From: Synechococcales cyanobacterium GL140_1_metabinner_5_sub
GTDB lineage: Bacteria > Cyanobacteriota > Cyanobacteriia > Cyanobacteriales > Chamaesiphonaceae
Assembly: GCA_025359065.1 (NCBI GenBank)
Contig: JANYHM010000098.1
Span: forward strand, 1-64,000
DNA: 64,000 bases
Direction: 5' to 3'
Under the pieces are notes generated by a model. It ran no database searches, was not told where the DNA came from, and saw only the letters and a list, made by a program, of their open reading frames with translations. Shown here in pieces: positions 24,279 to 33,379 of the stretch; the first letter of the stretch is position 1, and every line of letters begins with the position of its first letter. A program made the translations under genes and the position numbers.

Positions 24279-26570
24279 ATGGTCAGCGAGTTAAACATTA
24301 CATCTAGAACCGCAGCAGATTTTCCCCTTTCCGCTCCGGCTGCCTACCCGGTATTTTTCCGCACCTATAGTCGCTTCTTGAATGGCGGTAGAGAAAATTG
24401 GCAGCAGGTTTGTACTCGTACTCTGCGGGGCTTGGTCAAGCTCGGAAACTTGGACGCAGAAGAAGCCGCCGTCATCGATCGGATGCAGCGTCAGGTCAAA
24501 GCCTTACCTTCAGGCCGTTGGCTGTGGGTCGGTGGCAGTGAGTGGCTGGAACGGCCAGAGAACTTTTCGGGAGCCTATAACTGTACCAGCACCAACGTCA
24601 TCGATTGGCGGGCCTTTGGTCTGATGATGGACTTGGCCATGATGGGCTGCGGAACTGGGGCGATATTAGAGCCAGAGTTGATCGATCAACTGCCAGCGGT
24701 TAGGAATGTATTGGAAATTGGAGAAGTGTCGGCGATCGGCACCACCCCCGCCGAGCAGCGTAGACATCTAACCGACGTAGAGATTGAAGGAAATCACGTC
24801 ACCATCCATGTGGGTGACAGTCGTCAGGGTTGGGTGAAGTCTTACCAAACTGTGCTGGAGCTATGCAGCGATGAACGCTTCAGCGGCTCAGTAAAAATTG
24901 ATGTGGATTTAGCAGATGTGCGGCCAGCCGGGGAGCTTTTGAAGGGCTTTGGTGGCATGGCTAACCCGGTGAAGTTGCCGGAACTGTACGATCGCTGCGT
25001 GCGAATTTTAAATAAGGCTCATGGACGCAAGCTGAATTCTGTGGAATGTTGCTTGCTAATTGATGAGGCTGCGGTCACTATCGTAGCAGGCAATATCCGC
25101 AGAAGTGCGGGAATTCGTCAGTTTAACTCTGCCGATACATTAGGTGCAAACGCCAAGGATAACCTGTGGCAACAAGGTGAAGATGGCTCTTGGAAAATTG
25201 ATCCAGAGCGTGATTCATTACGGATGGCCAATCATACTAGAGTGTTTCATCGCAAGCCTACTTTAGAAGAATGTGTAGATGCTGTGCGGAAGCAATACTA
25301 CTCTGGCGAAGGAGCGATTCAGTGGGCCGGAGAAGCCGTTGCTCGATCGAATGCTGATGTGATCAAGCCTGAGCAGAAAAGAGATTTTCTCGCCGCTTAT
25401 AGCAATGGTACGGGTGTCGATTGGTTAGTTAAAAATGTACCTGGATTAAATAACTTTGAAGCAGAGAGAAAACTTTGGAGATATGGCCTAAACCCTTGCG
25501 GGGAAATAATTGGAGCAGATTTTCATTGTAATTTGTCTGAGGTACATCTGAACCAATTAGACCCTCACAACTCTCAAGAACAAGAAGATGCTTTTAGAGC
25601 TAGTGCTTTATCGGTAGCAGCCTTGCTGAATCATCAGTTCCAAGAACCCCGCTACCAATACAGTCGTCTGCAAGATCCGATCGTGGGTGTTTCGTTCACC
25701 GGCTTATTTGATTTCTTTGTTCATGCCTTTGGTACTCCTTGGTTAGAATGGTGGGCAACCGGTCGCCCTGCAACCGCAGCAGGTCAAGAATTTAAAGCCA
25801 AAGAAGCCGAGTATTTAACTCGTTGGGCAACTATAGTTCATGAACAAGTCTGGGCGTACTGCGACAAGCATGGGATCAAGCGTCCGAATCGTTGTACTAC
25901 AACTCAGCCAGCGGGCACCAAGTCTCTACTTACCGGTGCTTCCCCCGGTTGGCATCCTCCCAAGGCTCAGCGTTTTATCCGGCGGATCACTTTCCGCAAA
26001 AACGATCCAGTAGCTTTGGCCTGTATTGAGTACGGCTACAGTGCAATTCCTTCCCAGTCTGATAAGGACGAAAATGGCAATTTGTTGAACGATGCCTTTG
26101 ATCCACGCTGTACCGAATGGCTGATCGAGATTCCGGTGGCGGTTTCTTGGGCAGATATTCCAGGGGCTGATCAGGTGGAGATTAGTAAATTCGATGCCAT
26201 GTCCCAAATGGACTTCTATATGCAGGTACAGAGCTGCTATACGGCTCACAATACTTCGGCCACGATCGAACTCCGAGAAGCTGAGATTGAGCCTTTGGGT
26301 CAAAAGATCTTTGAGGCAATCCGAGATGATGAGGGCTATATTTCGGCAGCGCTATTGGCGCGGTTCGACGATCTTCAGACTTTTCCTCGCTTGCCTTTTG
26401 AGCCGATCGATAAGGCAACTTACGATCAGCTTATGCAGGGAGTACAAGATCGCCAGGTGATGAGTGATTTTGCGGCGGCGTTGGCCAAGTACGATTCGAG
26501 TTCGATCGAAGAGGCTGGCCCAGCAGGTTGTGATTCAGATAAATGTCTGTTACCTGATAAGCAGAAATAA
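24279..26570 (+). CDS. nrdJ: adenosylcobalamin-dependent (class II) ribonucleoside-triphosphate reductase
   Basis: This enzyme makes deoxynucleotides using coenzyme B12. The 763 residues show MMGCGTGAI near 120, where the first active-site Cys lies; NPCGEI near 405 with the radical Cys; and TTQPAGTKSLLTGASPGWHPP, which is typical of monomeric RTPR. The C-terminal redox pair is GCDSDKC around 749-755. It is not split by an intein. It is divergently placed from recD2 with a 172-base gap that holds a small inverted repeat (CACCTA / TAGGTG, 24212-24235) and no B12 riboswitch. Confidence 0.95.
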   Translation: MVSELNITSRTAADFPLSAPAAYPVFFRTYSRFLNGGRENWQQVCTRTLRGLVKLGNLDAEEAAVIDRMQRQVKALPSGRWLWVGGSEWLERPENFSGAYNCTSTNVIDWRAFGLMMDLAMMGCGTGAILEPELIDQLPAVRNVLEIGEVSAIGTTPAEQRRHLTDVEIEGNHVTIHVGDSRQGWVKSYQTVLELCSDERFSGSVKIDVDLADVRPAGELLKGFGGMANPVKLPELYDRCVRILNKAHGRKLNSVECCLLIDEAAVTIVAGNIRRSAGIRQFNSADTLGANAKDNLWQQGEDGSWKIDPERDSLRMANHTRVFHRKPTLEECVDAVRKQYYSGEGAIQWAGEAVARSNADVIKPEQKRDFLAAYSNGTGVDWLVKNVPGLNNFEAERKLWRYGLNPCGEIIGADFHCNLSEVHLNQLDPHNSQEQEDAFRASALSVAALLNHQFQEPRYQYSRLQDPIVGVSFTGLFDFFVHAFGTPWLEWWATGRPATAAGQEFKAKEAEYLTRWATIVHEQVWAYCDKHGIKRPNRCTTTQPAGTKSLLTGASPGWHPPKAQRFIRRITFRKNDPVALACIEYGYSAIPSQSDKDENGNLLNDAFDPRCTEWLIEIPVAVSWADIPGADQVEISKFDAMSQMDFYMQVQSCYTAHNTSATIELREAEIEPLGQKIFEAIRDDEGYISAALLARFDDLQTFPRLPFEPIDKATYDQLMQGVQDRQVMSDFAAALAKYDSSSIEEAGPAGCDSDKCLLPDKQK

Positions 26571-26575
26571 TTATT

Positions 26576-26613
26576 TGATGGACTATGATCATTAGATGAA
26601 TTATGGTCCATCA
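26576..26613 (+). terminator. hairpin after nrdJ, possible terminator
   Basis: TGATGGAC (26576-26583) pairs with GTCCATCA (26606-26613), and the stem may extend inside. It begins five bases after the nrdJ stop. No T run follows directly. A similar hairpin sharing TGGACTATGAT lies after purL (50988). Confidence 0.45.
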
Positions 26614-26646
26614 ACCAATTCGATAAATTACATTTAGACAATTCAT

Positions 26647-28626
26647 ATGCGTTTACTACCTTTGAGCTTAGCAGTCTTGTTTGGCATGAATTTGGGCTTG
26701 GCACCAACAATTCTTGCCCAAACTTATGCTCAGTCAACAGCCAAAGGTAGCAGCGAAACTGTTGTTCCTAACGAAAATCTGGTAGTAGAAGAAGTCCCCC
26801 CAATTCCTAATGAATTGGCTAACACCGTGGCACGCTATACCCAGTTCCGATCGGCCTCTCTTGCTAGCTGGCACCCCACCAAAAAAGAAATGTTGATTTC
26901 TACTCGCTTTGGCGACGTGACGCAGGTACATCGGGTCAAGTTTCCTATGGGAGCGCGTCAGCAGCTAACTTTTGCCAACGAGCGAGTCAGTGGAGCCTCT
27001 TTTCAGCCTACTACCGGAGACTATTTTGTATTTAGCAAAGATGTGGGCGGCAATGAGTTTTCTCAGAACTATCGCTATGACTTAGCGACCGGTGATATCA
27101 CTCTGTTGACTGATGGTAAATCCCAGAATGGGCGTGGGATTTGGTCAGATAAGGGCGATCGGATGCTGTATGGTTCCACCCGTCGCAATGGTAAAGACCG
27201 CGATCTGTACATTATTGATCCCAAAAATCCTAAGAGCGATCAGCTAGTAGTCACCAATGAAGGTGGTGGCTGGGGCGCTTTTGATTGGTCAAAAGACGGG
27301 CGGCAGGCAATTCTTCAGCAATCTATTTCGGCTAACGAAAGCTACTTGTGGCTATTAGATATCGCCTCGGGAGTAAAAACTCGCCTGACCCCGCCAAATC
27401 AAAAGGTCTCCTATGATGGGGCTTTTTTAAGTAAGGATAGTCGAGGCATTTATGTAATCACCGATCGAGAGTCGGAGTTTCACCGCTTGGCCTATCTAGA
27501 CTTGGCTACCCAAAAATATCGCTATTTGACTACCAATATTCCTGGTGATATCGAAGAATGGGATCTCAGTAAAGATGGTAAATATTTAGCCTTTGTCGCC
27601 AACGAAAAAGGAGTTGCTGTGCTGCGAGTGCTGAATACTAAAACTCAGCAGCTTATTAGATTGCCCAAGCTGCCGGTGGGTCTGGTGGGTGGCATTAACT
27701 GGCATCGAAATAGTCGAGATCTCGGCTTTACCTTGGCATCAGCAAAGTCTACCGCCGATGTTTATTCGATCGATATTCAGACTAATAAGCTCGATCGCTG
27801 GACAGAAAGTGAAACTGGTGGCCTGAATACTGATGCTTTTGCCCCGGCGGAGTTAGTGAGCTGGAAAAGCTTTGATGGTCAGCAAATTTCTGGCTTTTTA
27901 TACAAGCCTGCTCGCAAATTCGCGGGCAAGCGCCCGGTAATTATCGATATTCACGGTGGTCCCGAAGCCCAATCTCGCCCCTCGTTTTTAGGCCGGATGA
28001 ATTATTACCTCAATGAGTTGGGGGTGGCAATTTTATTACCAAATGTGCGCGGCTCCAGTGGCCAGGGCAAGACTTTTTTGGCGGCAGATAACGGCTTTAA
28101 ACGTGAAGATTCAGTAAAAGATATTGGTGCTTTGTTAGATTGGATTCCGACTCAGGCTGATTTAGATCCGCAAAGAGTAATGGTGGCTGGGGGGAGCTAT
28201 GGGGGCTATATGTCTTTAGCGGTGGCTACTAAATATAGCGATCGAATTAAGGCGGCGATCGATATTGTCGGTATCTCTAACTTTGTCAGTTTCCTAGAGC
28301 GCACCGAAGGCTACCGCCGTGATTTACGTCGGGTGGAATACGGCGATGAGCGCGAGCCGAAAATGCGGGAGTTCTTACAGAAAATTTCGCCAACTACCAA
28401 TGCGGCCACAATCAAGGTGCCTCTTTTTGTGATTCATGGTCAAAACGATCCGCGTGTGCCACTGAATGAGGCGCAGCAAATAGTTCGATCTGTTCGCCAA
28501 AATGGAGTGCCAGTATGGTACCTAATGGCCAAAGATGAAGGTCACGGTTTTAGCAAGAAGCGCAATGTGGACTACCAGTTTTATGCAACAGTCCTGTTTG
28601 TACAAAAATTCTTAATTGGCCAATAA
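26647..28626 (+). CDS. S9-family (prolyl oligopeptidase-like) serine peptidase, exported
   Basis: A signal peptide (MRLLPLSLAVLFGMNLG...TILAQ) precedes a beta-propeller built from about 60 to 390 (WD-like DLA/SPDGK-type repeats: TRFGDVTQV, YDLATGDITLL, LDLATQKYRYL). The hydrolase domain is about 400-659, with the nucleophile GGSYGGYMS near 517, Asp in GQNDPRVPL near 601 and His in EGHGF near 633. Family members cleave short peptides after Pro or other residues, and here the protein should act in the periplasm. The hairpin upstream separates it from nrdJ. Length is normal for the family. Confidence 0.9.
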   Translation: MRLLPLSLAVLFGMNLGLAPTILAQTYAQSTAKGSSETVVPNENLVVEEVPPIPNELANTVARYTQFRSASLASWHPTKKEMLISTRFGDVTQVHRVKFPMGARQQLTFANERVSGASFQPTTGDYFVFSKDVGGNEFSQNYRYDLATGDITLLTDGKSQNGRGIWSDKGDRMLYGSTRRNGKDRDLYIIDPKNPKSDQLVVTNEGGGWGAFDWSKDGRQAILQQSISANESYLWLLDIASGVKTRLTPPNQKVSYDGAFLSKDSRGIYVITDRESEFHRLAYLDLATQKYRYLTTNIPGDIEEWDLSKDGKYLAFVANEKGVAVLRVLNTKTQQLIRLPKLPVGLVGGINWHRNSRDLGFTLASAKSTADVYSIDIQTNKLDRWTESETGGLNTDAFAPAELVSWKSFDGQQISGFLYKPARKFAGKRPVIIDIHGGPEAQSRPSFLGRMNYYLNELGVAILLPNVRGSSGQGKTFLAADNGFKREDSVKDIGALLDWIPTQADLDPQRVMVAGGSYGGYMSLAVATKYSDRIKAAIDIVGISNFVSFLERTEGYRRDLRRVEYGDEREPKMREFLQKISPTTNAATIKVPLFVIHGQNDPRVPLNEAQQIVRSVRQNGVPVWYLMAKDEGHGFSKKRNVDYQFYATVLFVQKFLIGQ

Positions 28627-28817
28627 TTCTGCCAGACAGTCTCCACACCATATGAGTCAGCAGTCACAAGCTACAGAAATCTTACGTGCGTGTTGCGGCT
28701 CCAAAATCTCGATCTGGGTTTTTGGTATAGCAGTTTACACGGATTTTTGAGATTAGTTAAGTAAAATCATGTTTAAGTTAACTCTCAAAACAAAAATACA
28801 CGTTAGGTGTGAGGACA

Positions 28818-30467
28818 ATGCAGCATATGCTGAAATTTAAAGCTGGAATGTTTTCTTGGTCTCTCTTGACCATCACCACCTTTTGCGCTGCCACTCCGGC
28901 TTTTGCCCAGTCTCAAGCCCCTTCTCAAGATGCCGTTGTGCAAAACGCCGTACCAGTAACTCCGGCAAATGTTAAAAATAATGACTCTCAAGCTCCAAAA
29001 ACTGGTTCATTGGAGTTGTCTGATAGCAACGTTCAGTTCCTTAAGTCTTTCAATGATCGCTACAAGTGCGGTATTGCTAACATCGATGCAGCAATCTCCC
29101 GCGCTGACTTTGCCAACAATATTGTAGTTTGCCTAACATCTACCGAAGTCAAGTTGGCTCAAGACCCTAATGCGATTCCTGCCAGTGAACTAGCTCAACT
29201 TAAAGATGTGGTTGATCAGTTCTCTAATGAAGTTAGTTATTTGGGTAACAGATTAGAAACTGTTGAAAAGAAATTAGCCGCAGTCCAAAAAGCTAGTACT
29301 TTTTCTACTACTACTAAGCTGGCTGGTGAAATAATTGTAGGACTTTCTACCTTCAGTGGTGACACGGTATCTGCTGCTCGCAACACTGCTAGCGGTCTTA
29401 CCGGTGCCGATACCAACAATGGCAACATTACGTTTTCTAACCGAGTACGCTTAAATTTTGATACCACTTTCTCGGGCAAAGACCGCTTGAGAACCCGTTT
29501 GCAGTCCAGAAATACAACCAGCTTTAGTGGCGTTGGCACCACTAGCACCAACACTACTCGGTTGGGTTATGATGGAGATGAAACCAACACCACTAATCTT
29601 TCGTTACTACAATACACTCTGCCAATTTTCAATAACTCTAAGTTGATTGTAGAAACTGTGGGCAGTGAGTACAACGAAAACATGTACACCTTTAACCCAC
29701 TGTTGGCAAGTTCTGGCACGGGTTCTATTTCTCGTTTTGGTCGTTATAACCCAGTATATCGCCAGAGTGGAGACGGAGCGGCTGCTACGGCAGATTTTAG
29801 ACTTAGTCCTGAGTTCAGTGCATCGATCGGTTATGCAGTTCCATCTGGTGCCAATAACCCAGGTGTAGGTGCCACCGGTTTGTTTGGCAGTGGCAACTCT
29901 GGTATTGCGCAACTGCGCTATCAACCATCTCCAGATACTGATTTAGGGCTTTCCTTTGCTCGTTCCTATCACCCTGCTGGTGCAAACATAACCCAAGGAA
30001 CCGGCAGTGCTTTTGCAGGTAGTCCTTTTGGTGCTGAGCCAACAGTGGCTAACCATTACAGTTTCTTAGCTAGTACGAAGCTTTCCCCTGGGTTTATTCT
30101 TTCTGGCTGGGTGGGCTTGACTAATGCCAGCCTAGAGAACGGCGGTAGAACCACTGGCAGTGCCGATATTTTCAATGCCGCTCTTTCCGCCGCTTTTACT
30201 GATGTGGGAGCTAAGGGCAACACCTTAGGCTTGATCGTTGGGATACCACCTAAAGTAAACAGTATTTCTTCCAATAATGCTGCCATCCGCAACCGTTATA
30301 ACCCCGATACCAGCCTCCACCTAGAGACTTTGTACAAAATCAAGGTCAGTGACAACCTAGATATTACTCCTGGAGTATTGTTAATCACTAACCCCGAAAG
30401 TGCTCCTAATGCGGCTAGTCGTGGCAGTGAGTTCGTCGGAACTGTGCGAACTACCTTTAAATTCTAA
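28818..30467 (+). CDS. cyanobacterial outer-membrane porin (SLH/OprB type, iron-uptake porin family)
   Basis: A signal peptide ends at PAFAQ. It is followed by a Pro/Gln-rich spacer and a remnant SLH-like region (FLKSFNDRYKCGIANIDAAISRADFA), then a coiled stretch (FSNEVSYLGNRLETVEKKL). The rest is a beta-barrel of about 380 residues ending in the aromatic KF typical of outer-membrane proteins. Close relatives are the SomA/Slr1841-type porins. The start at 28818 is chosen over GTG 28809 and ATG 28827; an AGG lies about ten bases upstream. A strong terminator ends the transcript. Confidence 0.88.
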   Translation: MQHMLKFKAGMFSWSLLTITTFCAATPAFAQSQAPSQDAVVQNAVPVTPANVKNNDSQAPKTGSLELSDSNVQFLKSFNDRYKCGIANIDAAISRADFANNIVVCLTSTEVKLAQDPNAIPASELAQLKDVVDQFSNEVSYLGNRLETVEKKLAAVQKASTFSTTTKLAGEIIVGLSTFSGDTVSAARNTASGLTGADTNNGNITFSNRVRLNFDTTFSGKDRLRTRLQSRNTTSFSGVGTTSTNTTRLGYDGDETNTTNLSLLQYTLPIFNNSKLIVETVGSEYNENMYTFNPLLASSGTGSISRFGRYNPVYRQSGDGAAATADFRLSPEFSASIGYAVPSGANNPGVGATGLFGSGNSGIAQLRYQPSPDTDLGLSFARSYHPAGANITQGTGSAFAGSPFGAEPTVANHYSFLASTKLSPGFILSGWVGLTNASLENGGRTTGSADIFNAALSAAFTDVGAKGNTLGLIVGIPPKVNSISSNNAAIRNRYNPDTSLHLETLYKIKVSDNLDITPGVLLITNPESAPNAASRGSEFVGTVRTTFKF

Positions 30468-30503
30468 GGTTCATTGATGTAATACTTACCTGCAAGCTTT
30501 TTA

Positions 30504-30526
30504 CCCTCATAATCTGAGGGTTTTTT
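30504..30526 (+). terminator. Rho-independent terminator of the porin gene
   Basis: CCCTCA / TGAGGG (30504-30509, 30515-30520) with a 5-nt loop and six T directly after. It lies 36 bases after the porin stop. Confidence 0.85.
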
Positions 30527-30660
30527 GTTTGGGAGTGGCAAGTTAGGGCAAGATCTGGAATTTTGGTATTCAAATTAACCAAACCCTAACCTAATCATTA
30601 CGTTTTCTTCATGATTAGTCTCTAAGCTAAGAAGCGATGTCTCCGAGTCTGTAGGTACTT

Positions 30661-31308
30661 ATGTTACAAATCTTAGACCGTCCCAGCTCAAATGCCATGC
30701 CCCGAGCAACTATTTCTTTAGAAGAAATATACAAGCAAAAGACTGTGCTGATTTACCATAAAGGTAAAAGTATTCCCATGCTCGATCGGGATATTTTCTT
30801 TGTGCAGCAAGGCATTGTGCAGTTATCTAGCTTCGATTCCGAGGGTAATGATATCTTGCTAGGCATCATTTCTCCTTTCATGCCTTTTGGACTACCGCTT
30901 ACTTCAGTGGAGCCATATCATGGAGTTGCTCTATCTAATGTCAGTTTGATTCGGTTTAGCGTTGCTGAAGTCGAGCAGTACTTCGACCTGAGCCGCCTAG
31001 TAATGCGTGGGTTAGATATGCGTCTTCAGCAATCTGAAGCGATTCACTCTATTTTGTGCAGTCGGCATATCAGCGAAAAGCTATATCGTTTCTTAGAGTT
31101 GCTCTGTAAAGAAATTGGTGAGCCAGTCGCTGATGGCACCAGATTAAAAGTCCGGTTCACTCACCAGCATTTGGCTAGTACTATTGGAACTACAAGAGTT
31201 ACAATTACTCGGATGCTACAAAAATTTCAGCAAAATGGCACGATTATGCTTGACGAAAAGCGACACATTATAATGAATTCGTCTAGAAAGTTTAGCCTTA
31301 ACCATTAA
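30661..31308 (+). CDS. Crp/Fnr-family transcriptional regulator
   Basis: The first 120 residues form a cNMP-type sensor jelly roll (FVQQGIVQLSSFDSEGNDILLGI). A winged helix-turn-helix follows at about 160-195 with FTHQHLASTIGTTRVTITRMLQKF. That recognition helix is close to NtcA's GSTRVTVTR, but the sensor part does not carry the Crp cAMP-binding Arg/Glu signature clearly. It is 215 residues, normal size. Its 3' end overlaps a Pho box for the next gene. Whether it controls phosphate genes is not shown by sequence. Confidence 0.88.
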   Translation: MLQILDRPSSNAMPRATISLEEIYKQKTVLIYHKGKSIPMLDRDIFFVQQGIVQLSSFDSEGNDILLGIISPFMPFGLPLTSVEPYHGVALSNVSLIRFSVAEVEQYFDLSRLVMRGLDMRLQQSEAIHSILCSRHISEKLYRFLELLCKEIGEPVADGTRLKVRFTHQHLASTIGTTRVTITRMLQKFQQNGTIMLDEKRHIIMNSSRKFSLNH

Positions 31309-31337
31309 TTAACTTTTAACTAACTTAAGCTTAATTA
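31297..31337 (+). promoter_or_regulatory. Pho box: four octamers at 11-nt period
   Basis: Octamers at 31297 (CTTAACCA), 31308 (ATTAACTT), 31319 (ACTAACTT) and 31330 (CTTAATTA) are each exactly 11 bases apart. Each resembles yTTAAyyw, the cyanobacterial SphR/PhoB half-site with 3-base spacers. It begins inside the end of the Crp-family gene and points at the PstS gene. Confidence 0.7.
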
Positions 31338-31419
31338 TTACTTTAGAGCAATTTAATCTTGGTGGATGAATATAAGGCGTGAGCGTGAATTCACACCAAG
31401 ATTAAAAACTACCAAAGCA

Positions 31420-32436
31420 ATGTTCTCAGCTAAAAAAAGATTCCACATCATCTCTACACTATTGGCCGGCAGCACCATTGTTGCATCTGGGCTGTTGGTA
31501 TCTCCAGTAGCTACTAACTCACAGGGTTCGACAACCATTAAAATTGATGGCTCTAGTACTGTGTTTCCTATTGCAGAAGTTGCTGCGGAAGAGTTCCAAA
31601 AAAGCAAGGCTGGAGCAATAAAAGTAACTGTTGGTGTTTCGGGAACCGGCGGCGGATTCAAGAAATTCTGTAGTGGTCAAACTGATATATCTAATGCCTC
31701 TCGCCCAATTTCGAGTAAGGAAATTGATGCTTGTCGCGCGAAAGGGATCAGATTTATTGAATTGCCGATTGCCTATGATGCTTTGACTGTGGTGGTAAAC
31801 CCAGAAAACACCTGGGCAAATACTATGTCGGTTGAGCAGTTGAAAAAGATTTGGGAACCCGGCGCTCAGGGTAAAATTACCAATTGGAACCAGATTAACT
31901 CTCGCTTCCCCAACCAGCCCCTAAAGTTGTTTGGCCCTGGTCAAGCTTCGGGTACTTTTGACTACTTTACAGAAGCAATCAATGGCAAGGCCAAAGCCAC
32001 TCGTACTGACTTTACAGCCAGTGAAGATGACAACGTGTTGGTGAACGGAGTAAGCAAAGATAAAGGTGGCCTAGGCTACTTTGGCATGGCTTACTACGAA
32101 GCCAATAAGTCTAAGCTAAAGGCAATTAAGGTTGGTGGAGTAGCGCCTTCAGTGGAGACGGTTAAGAATGGAAAATACACTCCTCTTTCTCGTCCTCTGT
32201 TTATCTACGTTAATGCAACTGTTGCAGCCAAGCCTCAAATCAAAGAATTTGTAAGCTTCTTCTTGAAGAATGCTGGTCAGTTTGCCACTCAAACTAGATA
32301 TGTTTCATTGCCAGATGCTGCTTACACCACAGCGACTAAGCATTTTGATAACAAACGTACTGGTTCAGTCTTTAATGGTAAAGAAGCAATTGGCTTCACC
32401 ATTGAAGAGTTAATGGCTCGTGATGCTCAAGATTAA
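31420..32436 (+). CDS. sphX: PstS/SphX-type phosphate-binding protein
   Basis: The protein captures phosphate in the periplasm. It has a signal peptide ([23 protein letters not shown]) followed by GSSTVFPI, then [22 protein letters not shown] and [13 protein letters not shown], which build the phosphate pocket. Length is about 338 residues from 31420; an ATG at 31366 adds 18 residues but has its SD too close. The Pho box lies about 80 bases upstream. No pstC, pstA or pstB gene follows, so this is a lone binding protein as with cyanobacterial SphX; the symbol is by resemblance. Confidence 0.9.
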   Translation: MFSAKKRFHIISTLLAGSTIVASGLLVSPVATNSQGSTTIKIDGSSTVFPIAEVAAEEFQKSKAGAIKVTVGVSGTGGGFKKFCSGQTDISNASRPISSKEIDACRAKGIRFIELPIAYDALTVVVNPENTWANTMSVEQLKKIWEPGAQGKITNWNQINSRFPNQPLKLFGPGQASGTFDYFTEAINGKAKATRTDFTASEDDNVLVNGVSKDKGGLGYFGMAYYEANKSKLKAIKVGGVAPSVETVKNGKYTPLSRPLFIYVNATVAAKPQIKEFVSFFLKNAGQFATQTRYVSLPDAAYTTATKHFDNKRTGSVFNGKEAIGFTIEELMARDAQD

Positions 32437-32457
32437 TTAATTGCTTTTTTTACTGCT

Positions 32458-32488
32458 AAATTGTCCAAGTACATCTTGGGCAATTTTT
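32458..32488 (+). terminator. terminator of the PstS gene
   Basis: AAATTGTCCAAG (32458-32469) pairs with CTTGGGCAATTT (32475-32486, one G-U), followed by TT. It lies 21 bases after the stop and is preceded by a T run. Confidence 0.75.
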
Positions 32489-32605
32489 AGTACATATTGT
32501 TTAATCATATTATTGAAGCTGGCCAAGATTGCTAGCTAATATCTAGGGCAGTAAACTCTGAGTTAAGCCATTTATTAAATCTTCAAGTAGGAGGTAATAT
32601 AATAA

Positions 32606-32665
32606 ATGAGAATGCTTGAGCTTTTTCAAGTAGCTTGTAAAGTTATGAACATCAATATTCTGTGA
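32606..32665 (+). CDS. 19-codon leader ORF upstream of the lipoprotein gene
   Basis: AGGAGG (32589-32594) is a perfect Shine-Dalgarno 11 bases before an ATG at 32606. The frame reads MRMLELFQVACKVMNINIL and stops at TGA 32663-32665. The TGA is part of TGAGGAA, which serves as the SD of the lipoprotein gene (start 32679). The arrangement fits translational coupling or a regulatory uORF. The peptide has no recognised function. Confidence 0.45.
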   Translation: MRMLELFQVACKVMNINIL

Positions 32666-32678
32666 GGAATGAATTTTT

Positions 32679-33320
32679 ATGGAACGTCGGAAAAATGTGA
32701 TCTGGGCAAATGTCTTAGTGGGTGGGCTGCTGTTAGCAACATTAAGTGCTTGTAACAACGATGAACCTGCAGCAACGGGTACTCCGGCTCCTGTTGCTGC
32801 GGCACCAGATGCCGCACCGATCGCTGGTGCCACACCAGCACCTTCTACTAGTGCTGGATCATCTCCAGCAGACACCAAAGAAAAAGACAAACCTAAAGAT
32901 AGTGGCTCTACAGCTTCTGCACCAAAGCCATTAGCAGCTACTAAGCCTTTAGTAGCAGGAGAAATTAAGCCAGATAAACCTTTGCCTGAAAAAGATATAG
33001 AGGCTAAAGCACCAGAGAAACCCAAACCAGTACAAGGTGGCTTGTCAGAAAGCAATGTAAAGGCAATGAAGACCATGCTTGATGATGCCAAGAAAGATGC
33101 TGATGCTGGAAAACTTGATGAAGCTATTGGTAAATATAATGAATTTCCAGATGGTCCATGGAAAGAAGCGGCAGGTGAACTAAAAACTAAAGCGGCAGAC
33201 AAACATACTGCGATCGAAGCAGCCATCAAAGCTGCTGATGAAGCAGCTAAATCCAAAGACAAAGCAAAATTCACTAAAGCCCTAACTGATTTGTTAGCAG
33301 CGGTTGAAAAAGCTAAGTAG
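32679..33320 (+). CDS. low-complexity lipoprotein, 213 aa
   Basis: A lipobox LSAC puts the modified Cys at residue 25. The next 75 residues are Ala/Pro/Thr/Ser-rich spacer, and then Lys/Glu/Asp-rich segments lead to a C-terminal half rich in helical KADEAAKSKDKAK repeats. No domain is recognised. It is probably membrane-anchored outside the cytoplasm. The SD GAGGA is at 32664-32668. A bidirectional terminator follows the stop. Confidence 0.7.
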   Translation: MERRKNVIWANVLVGGLLLATLSACNNDEPAATGTPAPVAAAPDAAPIAGATPAPSTSAGSSPADTKEKDKPKDSGSTASAPKPLAATKPLVAGEIKPDKPLPEKDIEAKAPEKPKPVQGGLSESNVKAMKTMLDDAKKDADAGKLDEAIGKYNEFPDGPWKEAAGELKTKAADKHTAIEAAIKAADEAAKSKDKAKFTKALTDLLAAVEKAK

Positions 33321-33328
33321 TAATTAAC

Positions 33329-33366
33329 AAAAAAAGAGGGGGAAGTTAATTTCCCCCTCTTTTTTT
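33329..33366. terminator. bidirectional terminator
   Basis: GAGGGGGAA / TTCCCCCTC (33336-33344, 33351-33359) has A7 on the left and T7 on the right. It ends both the lipoprotein gene and the convergent membrane-protein gene. Confidence 0.9.
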
Positions 33367-33379
33367 ATCTTACTGAAAA

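Noticed and set aside
28754-28784. TTAA-rich region before the porin that resembles a Pho box
   Set aside because: AGTTAAGT and GTTAACTC are present but not in 11-base phase on either strand (21 apart when reversed). The middle octamer does not fit.
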